From NCBI GenBank assembly GCA_019925095.2, contig CM034388.1, forward strand, positions 6,904,501-6,968,500: DNA of 64,000 nt. The letters are read 5' to 3'. How positions within the stretch are numbered: position 1 is the first letter of the stretch; the number at the start of each line of letters is the position of its first letter. Positions 47,091 to 59,700 of the stretch are shown here, one piece after another. Position numbers and translations under genes: made by a program. Below the pieces are notes generated by a model. The model saw nothing but the letters and a program-made list of their open reading frames with translations. It searched no databases and was not told the origin of the DNA. Source of the stretch: Dendrolimus kikuchii. Lineage: Eukaryota; Arthropoda; Insecta; Lepidoptera; Lasiocampidae.

Positions 47091-49513
47091 TTTAATTATG
47101 ATAATAGACGGTGCGATTGTTGTTAAAGTTGTCAAACGAACGAAATTTTAAATAATAAGGATTATAAAATAAGATTATAAGTTTTGGATTATTGTAATAA
47201 GTGTAAATAAAGTGCTTTTTATATAGTGGGTGTTATTTTACATACCCTTTTGTTTGCGTGGCTTGTATTTTTGGGCGATATATGTAATAGCTGTGGCGGG
47301 CCCAAGGTTGCTCGCAGAGGCCGTTGACAGGGCGCAACTGGAAGAGGCCTTTACCCAGACTTGGGTGTCCAAAAATAGAATAATTTAATTCACAAAACGT
47401 CGACAAATTACAAAAAAAATATTGTCAGTTTCTTTATGGATCAAATAAAAAGGGCTTTTTATTTTTACATGCAAGAGTTGCGTGCATATATATAACACTG
47501 CGTCGCTTATGTCGTACGGTCATGTTTTAGAGCAACCGACTAGTTGTGTACAACAAAAGTAATAGTTATGTTGCCTACGCCAGGTTCCGGGATAAGGGGT
47601 ACATCCAAGAAAATAGAAATGTCGTGCTTGTAACATCTATATGAAATACGCCATCCAGCAAATCAGAAGAACCAAGGAAATAACGCAGCGTTTCAGGTAT
47701 TCTCTAACGTAGTTTTTTTTATTTTGTAGCATTTTAGAAAAACTAAACCCGTATAAAATCGGTATGTCCGTCCGTATGTTTTTGCATGTCAGTAATTTTT
47801 CTCAAAAACTACTCGTCTATATGAATGAAAGTAGGGAAAGGGAAGATTATAGCATCTTCCTGTCAAATAATAAACAGCATATTATAGATGCTCACACAAT
47901 GGTGTACTCAAACAAATCGTAAACTATTCAATTGATTTGTCAATATAGGGCAGCGTGTGAGATATATCGATCGTTAGTCTGATCTTGAGAAAAAAGGACA
48001 AAATAATTTCATAATACTTTTATTGTGTACAATATTCCTTTCTCGTGACTACTTCTACAAGCGGTTACATAACTCCGACCGATTATATTACAAGTCAATA
48101 AATACAAGGCTACGGATGTCCCTCAACAGTATTGACAAATCAAGTATTTTGTGGTTTAAAAGTTCGCATATTACCAAAATTAACTTTCTTATTTAATATT
48201 GACTGCACGAAATGTATATAACCAATGTTCATGAATATTCAAATTTTAAAATAATCTTCAAGCAAATAGCATGCTGAAGCCTGACCCAAGTAACAGAATG
48301 CTTAGTTGTGTGTAGATATTAGACTGACGCCAAACGAGGGACCGTAAAATCTAGATTTTCAACATGCACAAAATTCTAGCTTGAAAACAATCCATATCCT
48401 AGAAACATTGTAAAATGAATTCTCCAGCAATAGAAAGGCATAATCTCGGCCTTCGAACAATGACTACTTGCTTCCAAAAGCATACAGGAGTGTTCTATTC
48501 TGTTCCCAAGCTTTCTAGATTCAAATTGTGCCTTTAATATTAAATAACTAAAAAAACAGAATTTTACTAGGAACACCTAGCTTAAATATACGTAGAGAAA
48601 ACATTGTAGGGGCCTTCACAAAGAAGTACTCTTAAATGTAAAGAAGAAACATGAATAATAGAACATGGAAACCACAAAATTCTTCAAGTATCAATAATAT
48701 TAAATGCGATATCTAGCACAACTCTTTAAGTAATAGATGCTTAAAGCTCGAAATTTTTTTCATATAAAAAACGCACTTTTAATACGACTATGTTTGAGTT
48801 CAATTTACAATAAAGACTATAGAAGAAGAATAAATATTAGGAATGACAGTAGTTTATCAAGATATTCCTCGTTCACGATAACTATCGTATGGGTATACTT
48901 TTTATCATCTTACAAAATGCCGAAGCCGCCTACATTTTGTACAAGAATATCAAGTTACCATAAGGATGTTTAAGGAGTCAGATAACGTATTAATTAGTAT
49001 TTAAACTGTAATTAAAATTATTTCTATCATACTTCAAAAGACGATAACACAGTACGCTCGCTCTTTTATATGAAAGTTGTTTTAAAATTTATTGTAGAAT
49101 GTGTCACCTATCCAATTCTAAAACTCTACATGACAAGATGGCGCCACAGACGATTTCTGACTTTTTGACTTTTAGACCCAATTGATTAAAGTCGTGGTCA
49201 TACTCATATTAGACGGATCAACCAAATGAAATCAATTTGAATGAAGGGCACAAAGAAAGCTGAAAGGTCACGACATTATTCAATGACATTGATGATTTAA
49301 GTTCATATGGACCACTTTGATCGATTCATCCAAATTGAAAGGCAGAACTGCACCACATAATAACGGCTTTAGTTTTTATAATCTAATAAATATATTTGTA
49401 ATAGTAACATTTAAAAAAAGCGAGAAAAGGGCCTGTGGCGCCATCTAAGCAGTATATACGATTTAGGTACCTTTATAAATAACATTTTCCACGGAGCGAT
49501 TGTCATACCCTCC

Positions 49514-50434
49514 GAGTGTGAATCAAAAAATTCTTGGAATAAATATTAAACATTGCAAAAATTTAAACAAAAATCTTTTTTTTTTACACATCTCCCTCCC
49601 ATGCAATACATTCCAGTAATCACCTGGCCTTTTGGCATGTATCCAATAAAAACGATTCCTTCACTACCCGAAAATACGAGGCCATAACTTTGCCAGCGGT
49701 GGGAGCAACTTGAAATTTCTTAATGGATGGGAAGGATGGTCGATTCCTAGACATCCTTTATCTCTTAGTTTCAGGATCGAAATGGTGAACCCAAGTTTCA
49801 TCCATGGTGACAAGGCGGTGGAAAAAATATCTGAATCACGCTGGAACATTTTGAGATTATGCTTAGAAATTTCCAAACGTCTCTTTGTTTTCGTCGGTTA
49901 ACATTCGTGGTACCCATCTTGCCGACACTTTTTTGAACCCCAGTGAATCAATTAAAATAGATTGAACGCTACCAAGACTTCTTTTGGGATCTCAGCTATA
50001 TGTTTTACAGTTATTCTTCTGTCTTCCCGAAACCAGATTCACAACCTTTTGACATTTTCTTCCGTAATGGAGGTTGAAGGCCGTGCAGAATGCGGGACGT
50101 CTTTACAGCTTCATCTACCTCTTTTAAATTCAGCCACCCAGCGCAACCGTAGAATAGGTACAGCATCATTCCCTTAATGTCTGCTGAATATGCGAAAAAA
50201 ATTCTTTAGCAGCGATTATTTTCAAGCTGAGATATTTTACACCGCACGTAATTCACTTTTATCCATAATTTTGCGTTTTTAGCTATTTGTTGCACAAAAT
50301 AATTTATTACGTGCGAACGAACTGACAAAAACAAGTGACAGTTGGCACAAATATTAACACTTTAATTTGAATATCGAACTTCTCCCAAAAAGGTTTTATA
50401 TGTATGCACTTCTAAGAAGTTTTTGATTCACCCT
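49514..50434 (-). mobile_element. Decayed mariner-like element
   Basis: Ends carry an inverted repeat (TGTGAATCAAAAAATTCTT at left, with the complement of GGGTGAATCAAAAACTTCTT at right). On the minus strand broken frames recall a mariner transposase: a TMDETW-like segment near 49800 and a segment like GKVMASVFG EGIV near 49670. Stops and frameshifts are numerous. It sits beside, not inside, a gene and is a different lineage from the 36650 element. Confidence 0.75.
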
Positions 50435-50959
50435 AGTAGTATTCTCCTATTTCTGTGTTACGAGTGAAACCCGCGTATCTGTTTTGGTCAAATGTAGTTA
50501 GTTAGTATACCATCTATTCCCCTAAAAGTCGGGAGGCTGGATCCTAACTATAGAATACCTATATCTTAATATATTAAATAGAGGCAGTGAACAAACAAAT
50601 GCACTACGATAGTATTTATGGTGTTACAAAACATCGCAGCCTTATAGATTTTGTACGAGTGTACATATTTATGACGGACGTCATAAGTTTAAAGGAATTA
50701 AATAGCGCATTAATTATTTATTACAGCAATTAAAATTATAATTTCTATGATGCTATTTTAAGTACGATGCGATTTTAACGTTCGTTTTTTACATGTAAAC
50801 AATGTTAGATTATATTGTAACATTGTGTCATCCAAACAATTACAACTCAAACATAGTCATACCAAACATACACGCGTAAATAAGTTACAACAACATCATT
50901 ACAAACATTTCTATTATACAATTTTACAAACATTAAACATTTTAAAAGAAATTCCTTTA

Positions 50960-51095
50960 GGCCGGGTTTCTTTTCTATTACTATCCATTCTTTTGCCTCA
51001 CAGTTGGTAGAAAATCGACATTACTCGTATTGACTTTGCCTTTTAATAAGTACTAAGTGGTACAAGAATGGATAGTGAGATATAGGAAACCTGGC
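50960..51095. mobile_element. MITE family H, copy with clear end inverted repeats
   Basis: Ends are GCCGGGTTTCTTTTCTATTA and the complement of TATAGGAAACCTGGC; inside, ACTATCCATTCTTTTGCC pairs with AAGAATGGATAGTGAG. Arms of about 32 bp. Confidence 0.72.
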
Positions 51096-54000
51096 ATTAA
51101 TAATAACTGGTATAGCCATAAAAAGACCAGAAATCACACTCGCCCAGCCAAAGGTATACGCCACAGGTATACGGCCCACCTAATTTAAAGTGGTCACCGT
51201 CGCCTACAGAAAACTGCAATACCAGGGGCGAAGCCAACGTGTTGACAGCCTTTAGTATGGGATAGAAGGATCAGACAAAAGAAATGACATAGGGAAGATG
51301 GGATAGGTATATCGGGAAACCCTGTAATAAAGTGTTACTTAAAAGTAGAGCTATATTTTTCTTATTGTTCACCACATACACATATAGTAAATTATTTACA
51401 GTCATTTCAAGTAAAGACAGGAACAAAGGGCGGTCTTATCGCTTTAAAGCGATCTTTTCCAGACAACCCGGGCTCTGGAGTGTGTGAAAGGCATCGAAAG
51501 TGTATGACGGTGGTATGCAAATTAAATGCATGTAAATAGGATACATAAGTATTACATAAATACATGTAATAACTTACTATATAAAAATGCAAAAGAAATG
51601 CCTGTGGCTCCCTCTGGAAATGTTCACTAGGCGATTGCAATTTCTAGTATTACCTTGTCACGCTATAACGAACATATTAAAATAGTCGGTTACTATAAAA
51701 TATTATTATAAAAGCCTCATAGTAACTGGTTTATATAGCCGGTGTTAAAACTTCAAAGCACAAAAGAAAACTGCATCGAACGTAGTGGTAGTATTATATA
51801 GAGTTGGTATAGAAAAATAGTCGTGGTAATAGGATGGACATATCATACGGATTTTCATTGGTTTAAAAGAAACAACTTATTTTTTTTTCTTGCTTCCCAA
51901 TCACTGAGGCATGTTGAATTTTTAACACCAATTATATATAAGTTTTTCTAATAATTCGAAAGGCATAGTATATTCATGAAGACTTTGGAAGATTAATGTT
52001 CATTTAACTAACTTTCTTAGCATTTGAAAATTTAAGCTATAGTCCAATTTTATATATTCTCATAAGAGCATCTAAATCTATATTACGTATTAAATATTTT
52101 TTATAAAAAATATATTAGCTGTAGTAAATGCAATATTTTTTATATATTATATTTATTTTATGGCAATATAAACGGTTCTCGGTGTTGCCATGTGAAACAT
52201 CTAGTAACATTAGAACTTTAATGGCGGATTTCTGTTTAATGTATTCTTTTATTTTACCACTGACCGAAAACAAGTACATATATCTAATGGTATCAGATCG
52301 TATAAAATACTAGGAATAACCATCACACAGTCAAAAAGTAACAACCATAATAATTACATTCCTAAGCTATTTCCAGAGGACGCTAGAAGTCTATGCGCTC
52401 ATGCGCTTTAATTAAAAAAAACCACTTGACTTCCAACGAATGTTTTATCATTTAGATCATCTTATACAAAAATCAGACTAGTCTTACTTTAATAAGTGAC
52501 TTTTGCAATTTAGATAAATTCAAGTTTTGACCGATTTAGTAAATAAAATAATGTTATCCAACACAAGAAAGGTGTTTTCCTATTGCCGAGGTCCTATATC
52601 TTACTATCGATATTGCGGCTTACTACTTGGTTGAAAGTTTGAGATAAATATTGCACTTGTAATAAAAAAAAGCCAGTCAAAATTTAGAGTTTAGAGATCT
52701 TTTAATACAACGTGTGTTGCATAAAGAAATTCAAGAAAACGACAACCATGCAATTCTAGTGATTCGAACGAAACGCACGATCGCTCCTCTCTTTTTAATT
52801 AATAGGAATCGTAGAAAGCTAATAAACATACAATTTATTACAAAATCTCCAGTCTTAAAGTTTGGCTTACGTCGTTTCGTGACTAAAGGTGTGTTAATCA
52901 ATTTTCTACTTATGATAAAATAAACGGAATGGATAGTAAGAGATAGTAACCCGGCTTGTATTAAAATGCAATAAAGGAATGCTTTGTGGCGCATTCTAGA
53001 AATACAAGGTTGTAGGGGCGTTTTTACAGTTACGTTCTTTACTGAGCGATTGTCATTGCTAGTGTATGTAATTCCTCTAATCCTAATGGGTAGATATTTC
53101 ACATGACATACTGCTTAATATTAAAAACTGTTTAGGCTATTATACGACAAAATCCTTGAATTATTATAATTTATAGATTTAGAATATCAATTTAAAGTAG
53201 ATCACTTGATCATGTTCCAATTTAATTCAAGTTTCGATGCATGACAGCATTCTTGATTGTAGCTTGATGTACGATTGATGACTACATGCAATATACGATT
53301 ATTAATATAAAAAAACGGTTTAGGCTATTATTATATATCAACGTCCTTGAATGATTACAGTTACAATTTAAAATATCATTTTAAAGTAAACCACTCCAAC
53401 GGCTGATTAATAAAAAATCTATCTGTAAAATAGCAACTATTCAAGAGAGCCCACAGTAAGAAAAATTGTATCCGTTTTCCTGATTATAAACCAAATATAT
53501 TAAAACATTCATATCTATTTATTACATACAGTTAGATTTATAATGTGTAGTAAACATTGGATATATTTACGATCATTTAAGAGATATAGCTGTTATTTTA
53601 CAGAAAGCTTTTTAAAATCGCACCTATCTTAATTATGTTCCATTTTCAAATAAAGTATCGCTCCATGACAAGTTTTCTTGATGTAATCTTGATGACTGAT
53701 GACGTGACAACTCTTAATAAAACTGATCAAACCACCTTGATACAATCTTAATAATGTCAGTACACTTCTATTAGTAATATGGATACTTGTAAATTAACGC
53801 TTTTTGAACACACATTTTCAATTTGACCAACGCTTCAACATTCTAATAAAAATTTTAGAAATCCAAACTGAGAGTTATTTTTTTTATGATAAATGCGTTA
53901 CTTAATGCCAACTAAAAGGGGATGATTTTTTATTTTCACAACCTATAAGCACAACGATACTAAGCATTATCTCAAAAATAGGACAGTAAAAATGTCATAG

Positions 54001-55759
54001 TTGCCTAATAGAAGTAGTACATTTAGTTTTTTGTAGATACACTGCTCTAGTTGTCATGGTCTCAAATAACCAAGTAACGATTATTTTGAAAGAAAATACT
54101 TTCATTTTAATCTCCCCGACAGTAGCCAGTTCTTTAATTTGTCAAAAATTATTTTGTTTTAATTATTAAATATTATTTTTTATACATATTATAATCTTAT
54201 ATAACAAAAATGAGATTCTTATAATAAACAACAAATATTCGTTTATGGACATATTAATATTATTTAAAACAAAATTCTAAATTACAATGACAAAATAACA
54301 AAATTAAATAATTAATTATAATACAAAAAAATTAAGAGAGAGACACAGAAAAATAATACTCAACGACTTTGTGTTATTAAAAACGTGATGATTTTAACCT
54401 CTTAATTATTTATTGAAATACGACAGCACGTAGGATTGTTTGGGATAAGAATAATCTGACACAAGGATGGTGATACATTGATGAGAACTTGATGGTAGAT
54501 TGACATCCCCATAAACATGATGCCAGATTGAACGGTATATTAAAGTGTTTCATATCATTGACAACGCTTTGATGTGATAAAAACAAAGCCCTAATTGTCC
54601 TATCAAAAAGTATTTGTAGGTTGGCTTTTATGCGATTATTTTCTCAATAAATAAATAAGATATTTTTTACCTACCAATAAATAAATTAAAACAACTTATT
54701 TTAACATACACAAATCAATTAAAAATAATTTTAGATACAGGTTACTTACAGCAGGTTATCATAGTTATTTTCAGACTTTTCATGTTTCGTTTGCTGAGAC
54801 ATCATCAAACTGTCAAACAAGTGTATTTGCTACTTTTTTTTATATTTTATTGTTATTGATCTGTACATAAAATTACTTTTCTTGAGGCACAACATATTCA
54901 CAAATGCTCAAACGAGAATTCAAATTATTCACGTTTCGACGAGATTAATTCATTTTTAACACAAAGAATATTAACAACTTTACATATAACTAAACATAAA
55001 ACATTTGGCTTTAGAGTGATGTACATTTTGAAGGTAAGAGGATTACCTTCCGAAATGTAAAATTTGTTGCTACGGGACCTATTCATAATACGAAAGTTAT
55101 AGAAACCGTGATTAAATAATAGTTGAGTAACGACTCTTTCATCATTCATTTAAAAAACTACAGTATACACGAGTGTGAGTGAAATAAAAAAAATCTCAGT
55201 TTCCTATTGTTTCCGATGAACAATTTAACATAAACAAGTGGTTCAAATTCATAATTTTGCTTTAACTATGCTACTAAATTTAAAATATGTACCCTATCCA
55301 TGATTTTTTATTATTAAGGCAAGATCAAATCAATATGGTTATCACTGTGTTTAAAGCAAAAAAGAATATTAAAGTTTTATTTGAAACTAGTGTCAACCTA
55401 GTTAATAATTAGATCATACATTCATCGCTTTCCAACAATCTTTCACGTAATTAAACGCTAACACATTATAAGTAAAAATGTTTTGGATGTGTACATTTTA
55501 ATAAGGTTTATATAGCTTTAGTTACTATTTTGAGAGACCACTAAGTGAGCCCCGTTGCGTTGTCTACGTCATTGAGACTTAAATATCTCATTACGCCCAT
55601 TTTGGAGATACATATCAGGGAAAACCATGAAACACAGCTTGCCCAAGTATGGCATTAAAACACCGCCGAATTTACGTGAATTTGACCAATTGGTACGACA
55701 TAAGCGATCAAAAGTATCAACATTGGATTGATTCGTGATTCAAATATATAATTCAATTA

Positions 55760-56150
55760 GCTGACCCGTGCCCACTTCGCTGGGCGTCATTAAAAAATAT
55801 ACATGCACCTACGCACGCACGCACGCATAACAAGGTTTAATTTAACTTTGTAACCTTTAAAGCACTCGCAGTGCTTCGTACGAGGATGTTGTGCGCAATT
55901 ATTGCGTGGGACGTTATTGCTGTAACATAAATATGACAGGCGTTCCAGTGCCCACTTTGCTGGACGTAAAACATTTTTTACTTTTTTGACTTATTAATCA
56001 CAATCAAATATAGCCTTTGTCACTCGGGAATAATGTAGCTTTTCACTGGTGAAAGAATTTTCGAAATCCAGTCGTACCGTAGATTACTCCGAACATCCAA
56101 ACTCACAAACTTTACCTCTTTATAATATTATTATAGATTACATGTTTGAT
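55760..56150 (-). mobile_element. Repeat family D, reversed longer copy
   Basis: Starts AGCTGACCCGTGCCCACTTC and ends CCTCTTTATAATATTATTATAG, the reversed start of the family. Contains a GCACGCACGCACGC microsatellite near 55808-55826. Confidence 0.65.
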
Positions 56151-56630
56151 AATCCTAACCGCTCTTTGTAGTGATTCGTCAAGTTTAAGTATATATCTTT
56201 TTTCATTATTACTTATTAGATCACTCGTATGTTATTAATACAGGGTACAGTGTTAACTCGTTATAAACATCCATTCGACCACAATTTGCCTTGATATTAA
56301 ACAATATTGTAGTCGAAAATTTTATTGATTGGTTTGACGATATTGATGCGAAACATGATGAAGTTTGAAGCGATATTGACTGCTAAAAATGCTTTAAGAG
56401 TATTTTATTTCATTTATATTATTACACCTTATTGTTATATAATGTTGCCTCATTATATAATAATTTTATATATTTTTTTATAGCTTTACATCACTCGAAC
56501 CAAATAATTTTAGCCTTTATAATAAAGATTACTGAATATTTATTACAGGGACCGTAATAGGATGATATAAATATGGAGTTATTACAATATTGCTGATGGT
56601 ATGACGATGGTAACTACTCCATTATTATAT

Positions 56631-56636
56631 TTTATT
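56631..56636 (-). terminator. Candidate poly(A) signal of the disordered-protein gene
   Basis: An AATAAA on the minus strand lies about 90 bp past the stop codon at 56727. Position fits a cleavage signal, but such hexamers are common in this AT-rich DNA. Confidence 0.35.
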
Positions 56637-56726
56637 ATCAACTCACCTATTTTGATCAACTAATTATTAGATACAATCCACATTTCAATAACAAAATTTT
56701 AAGCTTATTTAAAAATATATCATACG

Positions 56727-59700
56727 TCAACCCGCATTCGTGTTGCCTTGAGATTTTTGCTCGAACATTGCCGTCATATCGCGTATATTGTAAGATGGCG
56801 AGACTCTTTCTTTCCTGAAAATAAATTATTATTGAAATCTAAATGACATGTATAACAATTTACTAATGTATTTAACTCGCTAGCTAAAAAGGCACTATTT
56901 CGTGAGCTATGTGAGCCAGTGAATAAGTGAAGTTTCCTTACTCTGTGCAAAACAATTAATTTTGCACTCTAGTAAAATTTATTCACTCAGTGAAAGTTTT
57001 GAATCGCAAAACTCAACTCGACAATAAAGATACAGATTTCGTAGTGAAATATTCAAGAGATCACGTAAGATATGTGACTTGAGGTTACTTGAATGAAATC
57101 TCGTAGTAAGCTGTTAAGGCTAATGTATCTATAATATCAAAGTTCTTATGTTTGCTTTTACGGTAAATGATTTATTCTGTATGTGAGCTATCGATGAGAG
57201 TTGAATAAAGGTTATTTCTTATCTCCGAAAATTTTAGAGCTCCCGCAGAATACATTGGTGTAATTTAGAAAGACCTAATTAATAAATAAATCAAATGTGT
57301 GGAACATAAAATAACATATTGTAATCTTAGGTTATATTTACCATGTTTAAGCAATTAAATGATTTGATATGAAATCTGAAAACATATATTTTTTTCCTTT
57401 GTGTTGAAATTATGTAGAATATTAAGAATTTCATTTGACAGTTTTTTAGTACTAGTCATATTCATATTGCTACATGTAGTAGTGATACCGGCGACGTTAC
57501 ACATGGAATAGTTTTTACCTCCAACAATAAAAATGTCTTAAAGGACATACATACGTAAAAAACCTAGTATAAATACTCATGTTTAAAATTATCTTTTATT
57601 ATTCAAATGATAATTAAAGAATGGTCCAAGTTATTAATTAAAAAAGTTAATTAGTGAGCTTGTTATAAATTAAAAAGGTGAAATGATTCTTAGAAAATAT
57701 TAATTAAAATTTCGACAACATTAAAAACCAATTCAATACAAAAGAAAACAAACGCATCAAACGGTACATACCTATCATCTGTATCGTGTTTAGTTGCTTC
57801 ACCATTTATATCATCTACATTGTCATCTCTAGATGATGGAGATGGTATACTGTCGAGATTATTAGCACTTTTTGCTAAGGAGAATCTCATTCTTTGTCCT
57901 AAATCTACGGTGTTTCTTCTTTCGAACTTAGGTTGGTCCAAGTTTTCCCTTATCTCTTCCTTTTTAATCTTAGCCCTCGTCAATTGCTCCGGATTACTTC
58001 GAAACGAATGAGAACTATATTTTTCCCTAAAGAATATTCTCCGTTCTTCCTTATATTTCTCTATTCGTTCTCTGCTTAACTTCTTTTCTGTGTCGAAGTT
58101 TAGCAAATGTTTTATATCTGGCGGTCGTTTTTCATTGAACCTTTGGATTAGAGAAATTTTGTTCTCCGTTGTCGGTGTTATACTTTCCCTTTGTTCATTT
58201 TCTTCTGTATTTAAGTTAAGATCTGGTAGAAATTTACTTTGGCGCTTTACATCTTTAACTTCTAGACTTTTTCGTCTGTTTGCGTACGTCTTTTCGTTAC
58301 CAAACTCTTTAACAAATGCATTTTCATCTAAAGATCTGGCGTTGCAAGAATTTTTTGACAGTTTATAGGTCTTAGGAGATACCGGCGGTGGTTTATTATC
58401 CTTCTTGCGTATTTCTATAGTCACTTTATCTTCTTCTTTACGCTCAAGAGAAGGATATTTAATCTCCGCTTTGAATTTCTCAAACGTAAACGGTCCTTTC
58501 TGTTCTGTTGGACTTTCAAATCGTATTGCCAATTCTCTAACATTCAAATTTGCTTTTTCAATGACATTTCCATTTTCTTTTTCAACTTTGCTATCGGTAG
58601 CATTAAAATTGTCAACCGGTTCGGTTATTTCAAGTTCTTTATCACAGATTTTAAGCGTATCTACATTAATATTTTCATAATCGTTGTGTATTTCAAAATT
58701 TACATTTTCATAATGTCTGTCTTCTGGTTCGTTAGGAGTTTCGAATAGTAAGGCGTTAACTTCTTCAATGCTCTGTTTGAAAAATTTTACTTGACTATAA
58801 ACATCTATATCGACTATATCCGTTTGAGTTGGTGTTTCTAATATGATTAGATCACCATTAAAGCTTTCTGGTTGACAAGCATTTTGTGTTGGTAGACTAG
58901 CATCGCGTTCGGGTATCGTCGCCTCTTCTACTATAGACAGATTCTTATCTAAATCAACATCTTCATATACACACTCTCTTTCTAAAGGAGTATCATCTAT
59001 ATTAAGTATTGGTTCATAATCTTTAATTTTCGTTGGCGATCTAAACGTTATACTTATCGTAGACTTTAAAGGACTCTTCAAGGGACTTCCAGGCGTACTT
59101 TTACTACTAGACGATTGCAAATTTATATAATTCGGTCGTGTAAAGCTATAGCATTCGTACAATTCATCATTGTGCTTCAAACTAACATTAGAAAATGTTG
59201 AAGAGCTTTCGTGTGACGACTTCATAACATCTAAATCTTTGTTTTTATCAGTGGGCTCTGTTGATGACGTAGAAACAGCTGATAATCTATTCAAATTCTG
59301 ATAGCTTACATCAGAATTTAAGCTATGATCTAAGCTATCTTGCAATTCTGTTACATGTTCATAATCTGTTGCTTTGAGTTCACATTTCAAACATTTCTCA
59401 TCACAACTTTGACAGTTAGATATTTTTATAGTATGTTTATTAATTTCACTTGCATCTGAATCGCTTTCTAGAGGATCATAAACTGGTGTAACCGGAGTTA
59501 TTGGACTAGAATTTATGGTACTTGTAGTCAAATTACTTATCGAACTATGCTCTAACGGCCAATCAATTTTAATAAGGGTGGAATGTCCATCTTTCCCATG
59601 CCAACTTAATCGGTTGATGGTAACAGTTTTATCGTCAGTCTGGTGATGCATACCACTGTATCTGGTAGTATTTTTACTTTTTCTTGGCGAGTTTCGTTCT

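Larger units (their letters stand above)
45277..56726. other. Repeat-filled intergenic region
   Basis: No exon chain was found in these 11.4 kb. It contains a decayed non-LTR reverse transcriptase end (46740-47090), a mariner-like relic with end inverted repeats (49514-50434), MITE copies near 45765-45870, 50960-51100 and 52560-52960, a hairpin repeat at 51410-51480, a loose tandem repeat at 53115-53720, and a reversed 'TACTAATATTATAAA' type repeat at 55760-56150. The left end probably includes the SID-1 3' untranslated region. Confidence 0.6.

Noticed and set aside
55800..55830. GCAC microsatellite as a regulatory element
   Set aside because: Simple repeat inside a family D copy; nothing supports a role.
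58090..58680. Open frames on the plus strand opposite the 653-codon exon
   Set aside because: Shadow frames; the minus-strand frame has splice signals on both sides and coding character.
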